Shown here piece by piece: positions 1-7,613 of a stretch of 8,300 nt of DNA (within the stretch, counting starts at the first letter, position 1; every line of letters begins with the position of its first letter). The stretch is taken from NCBI GenBank assembly GCA_001770235.1, contig MEQN01000003.1, positions 3,950-12,249 on the forward strand. The letters run 5' to 3'. The translations under genes were made by a program, and so were the position numbers. The stretch comes from Betaproteobacteria bacterium RBG_16_58_11 (lineage in GTDB: Bacteria > Pseudomonadota > Gammaproteobacteria > Burkholderiales > Thiobacteraceae). A model generated the notes under the pieces. The model was given only the letters and a program-made list of their open reading frames with translations. It had not been told where the DNA came from and ran no database searches.

Positions 1-2033
1 AACTGGCGCGCCACCGCGTTCACCGCGCCGTCACTGTCGCCCGACAACAGATGCACGCGCAGGCCGCGCGCTTGCAGTGCGCTCACCAGTTGCGCCGCTT
101 CCGGGCGCAAGCTGTCGCCGATCTCGAACAGCGCCAGCCAGCCCTGCGCGTTGCCTAGGCCGATCAAGGTGTGCGCGGCATCGTGAGTATCCGGCAGCGC
201 CCCGGCCAGCTCGGCGACAAAAGGCAAATTGCCGATGCGCAGCCGCACGCCGTCGATCACGCCTTCAATGCCGCTGCCGGGTGTGTTGCGCACCTCCTGC
301 GCCACAAACTGGCTGGGACCTGCATGGCGCAAGGCTTGGGCCAGGCTATGCTCGGAACTTTGCTCCAAGGCGTTGGCGAATTGCAGGCAATGCGCGGCGG
401 AAGCATCGCCGAGAGTTTGCGTCTGGCGCAGAACAGTGCGGCCCAGTGTCAGCGTGCCGGTTTTATCGAAGATCACATCCGTGACCCGCGCCAGGGTTTC
501 CAATGCATGGCCGCGCGTCACCAGCAAACCGATGCGCGTCAGCGCGCCGGTGGCCGCGGTCAGCGCCGCCGGCGTGGCGAGCGACAGCGCGCACGGACAG
601 GTCACCACCAGCACCGATACCGCGATAAAGATGGCTTTAGCCGGATCAACGAAATACCAAACAACGGCAGCCAAGGCGGCAATCACCAAGATCACCGCCA
701 CGAAAATTTGCGCCGCGCGATCGGCGAGTTGCGCCAACTGCGGCTTCTCACTTTGCGCGCGATCGAGCAGGCGCAGCATGCCGGCGAGCACGGTGTCTTG
801 CCCGATGTGCGTCACGCGCATCACCAGCGGGCCGCTGATATTGATTGCGCCACCGACCAGCGCATCGCCCGCGCGCTTGTCGATGGCGCGGCTCTCGCCG
901 GTGAGCAGCGCTTCGTCGGCTTCGCTCTGGCCTTCCATCACCACACCATCCGCCGGCACGGCAGCACCCGGACGAACCAGCACATGATCACCGCTGGCAA
1001 GTTGCGCCACGGCGATTTCTTCAATGTCGCGGTTCAGGGTGAAATTGACAAAGCGTACGGCGATGGCGGGAATGAGCTTGGCCAAGCGATCCACCGCAAG
1101 GGCTGCGCGTTGACGCGCGCCCATTTCCAAATAGCGCCCGCCGAGCAACAAAAACACGAACATGGCGATGGAATCGAAATACACCTCGCCGTGCATCGTC
1201 AGCGTGGCATAACAACTGGCGCTGAAGGCAACCGCAATGCCCAGCGCCACCGGCACATCCATGCCGACGCGTTTCGATGAGAGATCGCGCCAGGCGCCGA
1301 TAAAAAACGGCGCGCTGGAATACAGCACCACCGGCAGCGTCAGCAGCAAGCTCGCCCAGCGCATCAGGCTTTGGATATCCGCGCTCATGCTGCCGTCGTC
1401 GAGATAAGCCGGAATCGCGTACATCATCACCTGCATCATCGACAGCCCGGCGATGGCGAGTCGGCGCAGCGCGATGCGGCGCTCGCGCCGCTGCACATCT
1501 TCCTGGCGCGCGGCATCGAAGGGATGCGCGGTATAGCCGATCGCGGCCACCGCGCGCAGGATGTCGGAGAGATGAATTTGGCTGTCGTCCCAGCGCACCC
1601 GCGCGCGGCGCGTGGTGTAATTGATATCGACCGACAGCACCCCCGGCAGGCTCGCCAGATGCCGTTCATTCAGCCACACGCAGGCCGCGCAGCGGATGCC
1701 TTCGAGCAACAACGCCGCTTCGCGCACCTTGCCCGCTTCCACGCGCACGAAGGAACGCTGGATTTCAGGTGTGTCGTATAGGGAAACTTGCGCGAGGAAC
1801 TCGGGCAAGGCGGCTTCGGGGTTGGCCGGTAACGCGCTGCGATGCCGGTAGTAATCGCCCAAACCTTGATCGATGATGGCGCTCGCCACGGCCTGGCAGC
1901 CGCGGCAGCAAGTGGGCTGGGTAGCGCCGGAATAAATAACCGGGAAGCGGGCCGCGACGAGAACCGGCTGCCCACAATGAAAGCAGGCCTGATATTCCCT
2001 TCGCGCCAGTTCGTTCAAACTGGTTGCCTCCAT
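1..2033 (-). CDS. ccoI: CcoI/FixI-type copper-transporting P1B-ATPase (partial, C-terminus beyond window)
   Basis: ATP-driven inner-membrane metal pump, probably exporting Cu(I) from the cytoplasm for assembly of cbb3-type cytochrome oxidase. The frame is open from ATG at 2033 to the left edge (677 codons seen). Visible in order: an N-terminal Cys-rich metal-binding domain (C17, C20, C42, C43, C46); an HMA-like domain with a CxxC pair (C115, C118, in GIRCAACVW); membrane helices from about residue 190; the actuator TGES loop (378-381); the ion-binding CPC in the membrane (479-481); the phosphorylation motif DKTGT (D523); GSGIEG of the nucleotide domain (587-591); and SGD (664-666). The usual HP dipeptide of the nucleotide domain is H562-S563. 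The hinge GDGxND motif and last two helices lie outside the window. The Cys-rich domain before HMA separates CcoI/FixI from CopA, which is why I prefer ccoI. The start is supported by an in-frame TAA at 2058-2060 and AGGA eight bases upstream. No other cco genes are visible. Confidence 0.93.
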   Translation of the reverse strand, partial: MEATSLNELARREYQACFHCGQPVLVAARFPVIYSGATQPTCCRGCQAVASAIIDQGLGDYYRHRSALPANPEAALPEFLAQVSLYDTPEIQRSFVRVEAGKVREAALLLEGIRCAACVWLNERHLASLPGVLSVDINYTTRRARVRWDDSQIHLSDILRAVAAIGYTAHPFDAARQEDVQRRERRIALRRLAIAGLSMMQVMMYAIPAYLDDGSMSADIQSLMRWASLLLTLPVVLYSSAPFFIGAWRDLSSKRVGMDVPVALGIAVAFSASCYATLTMHGEVYFDSIAMFVFLLLGGRYLEMGARQRAALAVDRLAKLIPAIAVRFVNFTLNRDIEEIAVAQLASGDHVLVRPGAAVPADGVVMEGQSEADEALLTGESRAIDKRAGDALVGGAINISGPLVMRVTHIGQDTVLAGMLRLLDRAQSEKPQLAQLADRAAQIFVAVILVIAALAAVVWYFVDPAKAIFIAVSVLVVTCPCALSLATPAALTAATGALTRIGLLVTRGHALETLARVTDVIFDKTGTLTLGRTVLRQTQTLGDASAAHCLQFANALEQSSEHSLAQALRHAGPSQFVAQEVRNTPGSGIEGVIDGVRLRIGNLPFVAELAGALPDTHDAAHTLIGLGNAQGWLALFEIGDSLRPEAAQLVSALQARGLRVHLLSGDSDGAVNAVARQ

Positions 2034-2041
2034 CCCGGTGA

Positions 2042-2045
2042 TCCT
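2042..2045 (-). promoter_or_regulatory. Ribosome binding site of the CcoI-type ATPase gene
   Basis: AGGA read on the minus strand, eight bases before the ATG at 2033. With the in-frame stop just upstream (2058-2060) it fixes the start codon. Confidence 0.6.
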
Positions 2046-2064
2046 GTCATTAGTGTTTTAAACG

Positions 2065-2092
2065 ATTCTAGACCTAGTTGCGCTCAATTCAA
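2065..2092 (-). promoter_or_regulatory. Candidate sigma-70 promoter for the CcoI-type ATPase gene
   Basis: On the minus strand, TTGAAT (-35, 2092-2087) is followed after 16 bases by TAGAAT (-10, 2070-2065). That matches four of six and five of six consensus positions. Transcription would begin near 2058, leaving a leader of about 25 bases that contains the AGGA ribosome site. No good FNR/ANR box (TTGAT-N4-ATCAA) accompanies it, although oxygen control is common for this family. Confidence 0.4.
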
Positions 2093-2193
2093 TATTTAAC
2101 CGCAACCTGTACGCGCCGTTTGATTTATAAGCGGATGTTTATGTCCAAATATTAATGATAGTCGCGGAGTACATGCAAGTATTCCCGATGGGT

Positions 2194-2207
2194 AGTAATA
2201 AATTACT
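2194..2207. repeat. Short palindrome in the ccoI-aat divergent region
   Basis: AGTAAT and ATTACT are perfect 6-base inverted arms around a 2-base centre, 33 bases before the aat start codon. Position and symmetry would fit an operator, but the arms are short and AT-rich, so chance is a real alternative. The rest of 2034-2239 is AT-rich and holds no gene that I can see. Confidence 0.3.
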
Positions 2208-2239
2208 CAGGTATTCTCCCTTGCTGATAAAATTTTTAC

Positions 2240-2956
2240 ATGATTCCGTGGCTTGAGCCTGGCGACCCGTTTCCTCCCACCAGCAAGGCGCTGCAGCAGC
2301 CGAATGGCTTATTGGCGGCGGGTGCCGATCTGACGCCGGCGCGGCTGATCGAGGCGTATTCCCATGGCATCTTTCCCTGGTTCAATGCCGGCGAGCCGGT
2401 GCTGTGGTGGAGCCCGGATCCGCGCATGGTGTTGTTTCCCGCCGAACTAAAAATCAGCCGCTCACTCAAAAAAGTGATACGCCACCGTGAATACGAAGTA
2501 CGGCTCGACACGGCTTTCACGCGCGTGATGCATGGCTGCGCGCAGCCACGCGATGGTCAGAGCGGTACCTGGATTTCGCCCGTGATGATCGAGGCTTATA
2601 CGCGGTTGCATGAAATGGGCGTCGCCCACTCGGCCGAAACCTGGATCGACGGCAAGCTGGCCGGCGGCTTATATGGCATCGCGCTGGGCCGCATGTTCTA
2701 TGGCGAATCGATGTTCACCGAGGTGACCGACGCCTCGAAAATCGCGTTCGTGCATTTGGTGTGGCAACTTAGACGCTGGGGCTTCGGCTTGATCGACTGT
2801 CAGATGAAAACCGGGCATTTGGGCCGCTTCGGCGCGCGTGAAATCCCGCGCAGCGATTTTATGCTGCGGGTTTCCAAGCTGATACAATATTCTCCAGCAC
2901 CAACCCCATGGCGTTTTGACCCGGATATCAAATTGGAATTGGAAGCGGATGCTTAA
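2240..2956 (+). CDS. aat: Leucyl/phenylalanyl-tRNA--protein transferase
   Basis: Cytoplasmic enzyme that moves Leu or Phe from charged tRNA to the N-terminal Arg or Lys of proteins, making an N-degron read by ClpS and destroyed by ClpAP. It has 238 residues, the normal family length, starting with the typical MIPWLEP. Family motifs: GLLAAGADL (23-31), GIFPWF (43-48), WWSPDPRM (56-63), [11 protein letters not shown] (110-120), the block around [16 protein letters not shown] (144-159), DCQ (186-188) and [13 protein letters not shown] (192-204). E156, D186 and Q188 fall where E. coli Aat has residues reported important for catalysis. It is the first gene of the plus-strand train, and its last eight bases overlap bpt. 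No Shine-Dalgarno sequence precedes the ATG (the upstream bases are A/T-rich), but the conserved N-terminus supports this start. Confidence 0.96.
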   Translation: MIPWLEPGDPFPPTSKALQQPNGLLAAGADLTPARLIEAYSHGIFPWFNAGEPVLWWSPDPRMVLFPAELKISRSLKKVIRHREYEVRLDTAFTRVMHGCAQPRDGQSGTWISPVMIEAYTRLHEMGVAHSAETWIDGKLAGGLYGIALGRMFYGESMFTEVTDASKIAFVHLVWQLRRWGFGLIDCQMKTGHLGRFGAREIPRSDFMLRVSKLIQYSPAPTPWRFDPDIKLELEADA

Positions 2957-3668
2957 CGATTTCCCAGCGCACAAGCTACAGTTCTATCTCACCTCGGCGT
3001 ATTCGTGCAGCTATTTGCAGGGGCGCATGGCGCGCTCCCAAGTCGCCACCCCCAGCCATCTGATCACGGCGGAGGTTTACAGCGAGCTGATTCAGTTGGG
3101 CTTTCGTCGCAGCGGCGCGTATGTGTACCGCCCCCTGTGCGACCGCTGCCGCGCCTGCGTGCCGGTGCGGCTGATCGTGGATGAATTCGAAGCGAATCGC
3201 ACCCAGCGCCGGGCCGCCAAGCGCCACGGGCAGATGACTTATCACATGCTGCCGCTGCGCTTCGAGCAGGAGCATTTTGACCTGTATCGCCGCTACCAGA
3301 GCCAGCGCCACCCCGGCGGCGGCATGGATCAAGACGACCAGCAGCAGTATCGCCAATTTTTATTGGAGAGCGGCGTCTCGACCAATCTGGTCGAATTCCG
3401 CGAGAACGATGTATTGCGCATGGTGAGCCTGGTGGACGTGGTCGATAACGGCCTCTCCGCCGTCTATACCTTCTTTGATCCGGAGATCGAGTCTGCCAGC
3501 TTCGGCACCTACAACGTGATGTGGCAAATCGAGCGCTGCCGCGCGCTGGGACTCCCCTATCTCTATCTCGGCTACTGGATCGCAGACAGCCAGAAGATGG
3601 CTTATAAAGTGCGCTTCCGCCCCATGGAAGGCCTGGTCGATGGCCATTGGCGCCGTCTCGAAGATTAA
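2949..3668 (+). CDS. bpt: Aspartate/glutamate leucyltransferase (Bpt; arginyl-tRNA--protein transferase family)
   Basis: Transfers Leu from Leu-tRNA to N-terminal Asp or Glu, creating a ClpS-recognised degron; it complements Aat, which acts on basic N-termini. It is 239 residues long from ATG 2949, typical of bacterial members. The N-terminal ATE domain shows LQFYLT (10-15), C20-[11 protein letters not shown] (28-35) and the cysteine cluster C64, C67, C70 before VPVR; such Cys residues are a hallmark of ATE enzymes. The C-terminal GNAT-like domain has VYTFFDP (172-178), FGTYN (185-189), YLYLGYWI (204-211), KMAYK (216-220) and FRPME (223-227). An ATG 33 bases upstream (2916) is in frame, but 2949 is preferred: GGAAG lies just upstream and the protein then begins at the usual distance from LQFY. 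The ATG overlaps the aat stop by eight bases, which suggests translational coupling. Confidence 0.94.
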   Translation: MLNDFPAHKLQFYLTSAYSCSYLQGRMARSQVATPSHLITAEVYSELIQLGFRRSGAYVYRPLCDRCRACVPVRLIVDEFEANRTQRRAAKRHGQMTYHMLPLRFEQEHFDLYRRYQSQRHPGGGMDQDDQQQYRQFLLESGVSTNLVEFRENDVLRMVSLVDVVDNGLSAVYTFFDPEIESASFGTYNVMWQIERCRALGLPYLYLGYWIADSQKMAYKVRFRPMEGLVDGHWRRLED

Positions 3669-3674
3669 GCCGCA

Positions 3675-4493
3675 ATGGCTTATCGGCTCGGAATCATGTT
3701 GAAACTTCTCTGCGCGCTCGGCGCGACCTTGCTCCTCTCCGCTTGCGCCACTTCGCCGCATCCTTCGGATGAATCGTTCCACCCGCTCGCCGCCGATCAC
3801 CGCGTGCGCTATGAACCGGGCGCGGAAAACGCCGCGAACCAAGTCGCAACGCTGTTGCCCGCCGCGATTCAGCAAGTAGAGGCCGCGCATGGCCGCGCGT
3901 TTCTCGGCGAGGTGACCGTGCACGTGTGCGGCAGCGACGACTGCTTCAAGCGCCAGGTGCGCACGCCGAACGTCAGCGCCGCCACCGTGCCGGACAACCG
4001 CGTATTTCTTGCGCCGCAACTGTTCGGGCGCGAAACGCACCGCTTATCCGCCGTCCTCACGCACGAGCTCTCGCACCTGCATTTGGGCCAGCAAATCGGC
4101 CATTACACCGCCACCGTTCCCGCCTGGTTTCATGAAGGCTTGGCGGCGTTCGCCGCCAATGGCGGCGGCGCCGATTACGCCTCGGATGAGCAGGCCATCG
4201 CGGCCGTGCGCCAAGGCAAGGTCTTCGAACCCGAGCGGCGCGATACAGCAATCAAGCGCCATACTGCAAATTACTGGGGTATGGATGTATTCGTTTTCTA
4301 CCGCCAAGCGCTTTTGTTCGTGAATTTTTTGCGCCAGGAATCCGCGGCGCGGTTTCAAGATTTTCTCCAGGCGGTGCAAGATAATCAGGATTTTGATCTG
4401 GCCTTTGGGAACGCCTACAATAGGCCCTTAAAGGAAGCCGGCGAACGCTTCCGGCAATTCCACAGCGTGCAATCTGTCGCGCTCAACCCCTAA
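3675..4493 (+). CDS. Putative lipoprotein with HExxH metallopeptidase (MA-like) domain
   Basis: Unnamed protein of 272 residues. The N-terminus is a lipoprotein signal: a hydrophobic stretch followed by LLSAC, with the lipidated Cys at residue 24, so it should be anchored in the inner or outer membrane facing the periplasm. The zinc-peptidase signature HELSH is at 130-134 (H130, E131, H134), followed by PAWFHEGLA (149-157), whose E154 would be the third ligand, as in gluzincins of the peptidase MA-like type (HExxH then W-x-x-EGLA). C85 and C90 could form a disulfide. Substrate unknown. It starts six bases after the bpt stop. ATG 3696 is an equally plausible start, giving the compact signal MLKLLCALG with GGA just before it; neither start has a strong ribosome site. 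Protease assignment rests on the motif only; some members of such families are inactive. Confidence 0.8.
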   Translation: MAYRLGIMLKLLCALGATLLLSACATSPHPSDESFHPLAADHRVRYEPGAENAANQVATLLPAAIQQVEAAHGRAFLGEVTVHVCGSDDCFKRQVRTPNVSAATVPDNRVFLAPQLFGRETHRLSAVLTHELSHLHLGQQIGHYTATVPAWFHEGLAAFAANGGGADYASDEQAIAAVRQGKVFEPERRDTAIKRHTANYWGMDVFVFYRQALLFVNFLRQESAARFQDFLQAVQDNQDFDLAFGNAYNRPLKEAGERFRQFHSVQSVALNP

Positions 4494-4507
4494 CTAAAAA
4501 TAGCCTC

Positions 4508-5302
4508 ATGCGCCAATATCTCGACCTGATGCAACACGTGCTGGAGCACGGCCATCAAAAATCCGACCGCACCGGCACCGGCACGCTCTCCGTATTCGGC
4601 TATCAAATGCGCTTCGATTTGAGCGCTGGCTTCCCGCTCGTCACCACCAAGAAATGCCACTTGCGCTCAATCCTGCATGAGCTGTTGTGGTTCTTGAAAG
4701 GCGACACCAACATCAAATATCTGCAAGACAACAAGGTCACCATCTGGGACGAGTGGGCCGATGCCGAAGGCAACCTCGGACCGGTGTATGGCTACCAATG
4801 GCGCTCCTGGCCCACCGCCGATGGCCGCCATATCGACCAGATCACGCAAGTGATCGAGCAGATCAAGCGCACCCCCGATTCGCGCCGCCTCATCGTCTCG
4901 GCCTGGAATGTGGGCGAGATCGACAAAATGAAACTGCCGCCCTGCCATGCATTTTTTCAGTTCTATGTCGCCGACGGCAAGCTCTCCTGCCAACTCTATC
5001 AACGCAGCGCGGATATCTTCCTCGGCGTGCCGTTCAACATCGCCTCTTATGCGCTGCTCACCATGATGGTGGCGCAAGTGTGCGGCTTACAGCCGGGCGA
5101 TTTCGTGCATACCCTGGGCGATGCGCATTTGTATTCGAATCATCTGGAGCAAACGCGCGAACAGTTGTCGCGCGCACCGCGGCCGCTGCCCACGATGCAA
5201 ATCAACCCGGCGGTGACGAGTATTTTCGATTTTAAATTTGAAGATTTCACGCTGGATGGCTATGACCCGCATCCCGCGATTAAGGCGCCGGTGGCCGTAT
5301 GA
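4508..5302 (+). CDS. thyA: Thymidylate synthase
   Basis: Cytoplasmic enzyme making dTMP from dUMP with 5,10-methylene-tetrahydrofolate as carbon donor and reductant, releasing dihydrofolate. Its 264 residues equal the E. coli length, and key residues fall at the same numbers: R21, the nucleophile C146 in [13 protein letters not shown]126-R127 for dUMP phosphate, R166-S167 and D169 in [10 protein letters not shown]177, and H207-Y209. All are intact, so it should be active. It lies 14 bases after the lipoprotein gene and overlaps folA by four bases, so its product dihydrofolate can be recycled by the next gene product. No clear Shine-Dalgarno sequence is visible before ATG 4508; the conserved MRQYLDLM start supports the choice. 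Confidence 0.98.
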   Translation: MRQYLDLMQHVLEHGHQKSDRTGTGTLSVFGYQMRFDLSAGFPLVTTKKCHLRSILHELLWFLKGDTNIKYLQDNKVTIWDEWADAEGNLGPVYGYQWRSWPTADGRHIDQITQVIEQIKRTPDSRRLIVSAWNVGEIDKMKLPPCHAFFQFYVADGKLSCQLYQRSADIFLGVPFNIASYALLTMMVAQVCGLQPGDFVHTLGDAHLYSNHLEQTREQLSRAPRPLPTMQINPAVTSIFDFKFEDFTLDGYDPHPAIKAPVAV

Positions 5303-5793
5303 GCGATTCACGTATATCCATTATCTCTGCGATGGCGTCCAATCGCGCCATTGGCATTCGCAACACGCTGCCCTGGCAGTTGCCGGAAGACCTCAAGCAT
5401 TTCAAGGCGCTGACCATGGGGCATCACATCGTGATGGGGCGCAAAACCTACGACTCCATCGGCAAGCCTTTGCCGGGCCGCGACACGGTGATTGTCACGC
5501 GCAATGCGGATTACGCCGTGCCCGGCTGCCTCGCGGTGAATTCACTCGATGCCGCGCTCACCGTGAGCCATGGTGATACGGAAGTGTTTTTCGTTGGCGG
5601 CGCGGAGTTATATCGCCAGGCCTTGGCCATCGCGCACCGGATTTACCTCACCGAAATTCAACGCGTATTCGACGGCGATGCGTTCTTTCCCGAATTCGAT
5701 CCAAGCCAGTGGATTGAAACCGCGCGCGACAAGCACCGCACCGAAGGCGCGAATGGCTTCGAATACCATTTCGTCATTTACGATCGTAAATAA
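5299..5793 (+). CDS. folA: Dihydrofolate reductase
   Basis: Reduces dihydrofolate to tetrahydrofolate with NADPH, closing the cycle opened by ThyA; the target of trimethoprim. It has 164 residues, a normal size. Motifs: [11 protein letters not shown] (9-19), [13 protein letters not shown] (24-36) with the catalytic acid at D31 (E. coli D27 equivalent), GRKTYDSIG (47-55) binding the cofactor, PLPGR (57-61), and VGGAELY (99-105). The ATG overlaps the thyA stop as ATGA, a classic coupling arrangement, so no separate strong ribosome site is needed. The gene looks chromosomal and complete; nothing suggests a mobile resistance variant. Confidence 0.97.
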   Translation: MSDSRISIISAMASNRAIGIRNTLPWQLPEDLKHFKALTMGHHIVMGRKTYDSIGKPLPGRDTVIVTRNADYAVPGCLAVNSLDAALTVSHGDTEVFFVGGAELYRQALAIAHRIYLTEIQRVFDGDAFFPEFDPSQWIETARDKHRTEGANGFEYHFVIYDRK

Positions 5794-5800
5794 CCCTTGC

Positions 5801-5805
5801 AGGAG
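5801..5805 (+). promoter_or_regulatory. Strong ribosome binding site deciding the start of the UPF0173 gene
   Basis: AGGAG, six bases before ATG 5812. It rules out the upstream in-frame TTG at 5797, which would put the ribosome site inside the gene. It is one of the strongest Shine-Dalgarno sequences in the window. Confidence 0.75.
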
Positions 5806-5811
5806 AAACCT

Positions 5812-6621
5812 ATGCGCTCTATTTCCACCCTTGTTTTTATCGCCACCACCCTGCTCAGCACCGCTGCCTTGGCTGCGGGCAACACCGAGCTGACTTGGTA
5901 CGGCCATGCCGCGTTCAAACTCAAAACACCGAGCGGCAAAGTCCTGATGCTCGACCCCTGGCTGACCAACCCGTCCAACAAAAACGGCAAGGACGATCTG
6001 GCCAAGCTGGATAAGGCTGATCTCATCCTGGTGACGCACGGCCATGCGGATCATGTCGGCGACAGCGTGGCAATCGCAAAGAAAACCGGGGCGCGGCTGG
6101 TCACCACCTTCGATCTCGGCAAGGGAATGGTGACCTACGGCGGATTCCCCAAGGAACAGATGGGCTTCGATACCCAGGGCAATTTCGGCGGCGAGCTGAG
6201 CCTATTGGACGGCGAAGTCAAAATCACCTTCATCCCGGCGGTGCATAGCTCTTCGGTAGCGTCCGAAGACGGAAAAAATATCCACGACGGCGGCCACCCC
6301 GGCGGCTTCGTGATCGCAGTCAAAAACGGCCCGACGATTTATCACACGGGTGATACCGATGTGTTCTCCGATATGGCGCTGATCGCCAAATTCCGCAAAG
6401 TTGATGTGATGCTCGCTTGCATCGGCGGGCATTTCACCATGGGTCCGGAGCGCGCGGCAGAGGCGGTAAGATTGGTGAAACCCGCCACCGTCATTCCCAT
6501 GCACTTCGGCACGTTCCCGGTGCTCCAGGGCACGCCGGAAGCCTTCAGCATGGAACTGCGCAAGCACAATGTAAAAACCCGGCTGCAAACCATGACCATC
6601 GGGCAATCGATGAAGCTATAA
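5812..6621 (+). CDS. Exported metallo-beta-lactamase-fold hydrolase, UPF0173 family
   Basis: Predicted metal-dependent hydrolase of unknown substrate, 269 residues. The N-terminus is a Sec signal peptide: R2, then a hydrophobic stretch, with a likely cut after ALA (19-21), so the mature protein should be periplasmic. The fold is marked by THGHADH (75-81; H76, H78, D80, H81), H145, HTGDTD (178-183, D181 bridging) and PMHFGTF (229-235, H231), a complete set of ligands for two metals. GHPGGFVI (161-168) and GGHFTMGPERAA (205-216) are typical of the UPF0173 (YtkL-like) group rather than of true beta-lactamases. Family members are usually short cytoplasmic proteins, so the signal peptide is notable. 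It follows folA by 18 bases with its own strong ribosome site, which allows expression at a level different from folA. Confidence 0.88.
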   Translation: MRSISTLVFIATTLLSTAALAAGNTELTWYGHAAFKLKTPSGKVLMLDPWLTNPSNKNGKDDLAKLDKADLILVTHGHADHVGDSVAIAKKTGARLVTTFDLGKGMVTYGGFPKEQMGFDTQGNFGGELSLLDGEVKITFIPAVHSSSVASEDGKNIHDGGHPGGFVIAVKNGPTIYHTGDTDVFSDMALIAKFRKVDVMLACIGGHFTMGPERAAEAVRLVKPATVIPMHFGTFPVLQGTPEAFSMELRKHNVKTRLQTMTIGQSMKL

Positions 6622-6626
6622 GCAGC

Positions 6627-6641
6627 TTTCCGCCCGGGAAA
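6627..6641 (+). promoter_or_regulatory. Small hairpin overlapping the GIDE-like gene's ribosome site
   Basis: TTTCC and GGAAA can pair around a 5-base loop. The right arm includes the GGGAA that is the only Shine-Dalgarno candidate for ATG 6646. Such a stem could lower or regulate initiation. With five pairs it is weak and may be accidental; the following run of four A rather than T argues against a terminator. Confidence 0.25.
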
Positions 6642-6645
6642 ATCC

Positions 6646-7578
6646 ATGCGCTTTTCCCTCAACCTTTTCCGCAGCGGCATCAACGACAGTTGGATGGGAT
6701 CGTGGCATAACGCCGCGATCCTGCCCGTCGCCATCTTCGGTATTGCCATCGCCGATCACTTTGACAGCCCAATGGCTTGGGCGGGGGTGATGGCGGCCAT
6801 TGCCGCCACCAGTCTTTTCGCCTGGCGCGCTAACCATCATCGCTATCGACTCATCCACGATACAGCTTCGTCGATGATTGCATCCGCCGCGCAAGGTTTT
6901 GTCGAACTCTCTGGACAACTCCGACCCACCGGCTCGAATCAACTCGAAAGCCTGCTGTCGCACAGGCCCTGCTTATGGTTTCACTGCATCGTGCGCGTCA
7001 AACGCAATAACAAATGGGAGACCGAACTGGATGAAACCAGCAACACGGCGTTTCTACTGTATGACGGCAGCGGCGCCTGCTTGGTTGATCCGACCGGCGC
7101 GGAAATCATCTCCAAACACAAAAAAACCTGGAACGAAGGCGAGCGAAAATATACGGAATATCTTTTGCTGGAAGATGATGCGCTGTATGCGCTGGGCGAA
7201 TTTTCCACCCTCGCCGACCCCAGCCGGCATCCGGATGCGAAGCGCTTGCTGAATGAATTGCTCGAAACATGGAAGCGCGAGCGCCCGGCCTTGCTAGCGC
7301 GATTCGACGCCAATCAAGATGGCGACTTGGACAGCGAAGAATGGGAACACGCGCGCCAAACCGCGTGGGCGGAAATCAAAGCCGCGCTTCAGATCGATGC
7401 CGATCATACCGGCTTGCACCTCCTGCGCCGACCGCACGATGGCCGACCCTACCTGCTCTCGAACCACCCCAACGCGCACCATGGGCGCGCCTTTTTTATT
7501 TGGTCGTGGGTGCAGATCGGCGTGTTTTTATGCGCTTGCGGCGGCCTGGCTTATTTCTTACAGACACACACTAATTGA
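6646..7578 (+). CDS. Membrane protein with GIDE-like domain and EF-hand
   Basis: Unnamed protein of 310 residues. Two N-terminal hydrophobic segments (about 22-38 and 43-60) and one near the C-terminus (about 283-305) place it in the inner membrane. Residues ~84-190 resemble the GIDE/BAM domain found in the mitochondrial E3 ligase GIDE (MUL1) and in bacterial proteins: GFVELSGQ (84-91), the RPCLWFHC turn (107-114), FLLYDGSGACLVDP (136-149), and WNEGERKYTEYLLLEDDALYAL (162-183, quoted only in part by key residues W162, G165, Y169, E171) leading to GEF. No RING finger is present. A canonical calcium-binding EF-hand loop follows at 221-232 (D221, N223, D225, D227, E232). It begins 24 bases after the UPF0173 gene and ends the gene train; the terminator at 7614-7632 follows. 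Function unknown; calcium sensing at the membrane is my inference from the EF-hand. Confidence 0.78.
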   Translation: MRFSLNLFRSGINDSWMGSWHNAAILPVAIFGIAIADHFDSPMAWAGVMAAIAATSLFAWRANHHRYRLIHDTASSMIASAAQGFVELSGQLRPTGSNQLESLLSHRPCLWFHCIVRVKRNNKWETELDETSNTAFLLYDGSGACLVDPTGAEIISKHKKTWNEGERKYTEYLLLEDDALYALGEFSTLADPSRHPDAKRLLNELLETWKRERPALLARFDANQDGDLDSEEWEHARQTAWAEIKAALQIDADHTGLHLLRRPHDGRPYLLSNHPNAHHGRAFFIWSWVQIGVFLCACGGLAYFLQTHTN

Positions 7579-7613
7579 GTTTTTCACAAATCATGACAGG
7601 CATTACTTTATCG

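Noticed and set aside
171..1280. Long open frame on the plus strand (369 codons) and overlapping frame at 229-987
   Set aside because: Antisense to the ATPase, whose motifs (CPC, DKTGT, TGES) are intact on the minus strand. The plus-strand translation is rich in His, Gln and Arg and shows no family motif; such frames are common opposite GC-rich genes.
2076..2135. Possible FNR/ANR boxes in the divergent region (around 2079-2093 and 2120-2134)
   Set aside because: Each has a plausible half-site (for example TTGAT at 2120) but the second half matches poorly; not enough to call a site.
2916..2948. Upstream start for Bpt at 2916
   Set aside because: It would add 11 residues not seen in the family and lengthen the overlap with aat to 41 bases; ATG 2949 has GGAAG at a good distance.
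3360..4040. Open frame of 226 codons on the minus strand
   Set aside because: Opposes the conserved C-terminus of Bpt and the start of the lipoprotein gene; no recognisable domain and no ribosome site considered convincing.
4687..5235. Open frame of 182 codons on the plus strand inside thyA
   Set aside because: Out-of-frame shadow of thymidylate synthase, whose catalytic residues are all in the other frame.
5797..5811. TTG start for the UPF0173 protein at 5797
   Set aside because: The AGGAG ribosome site would then lie inside the gene, and the signal peptide is better formed from ATG 5812.
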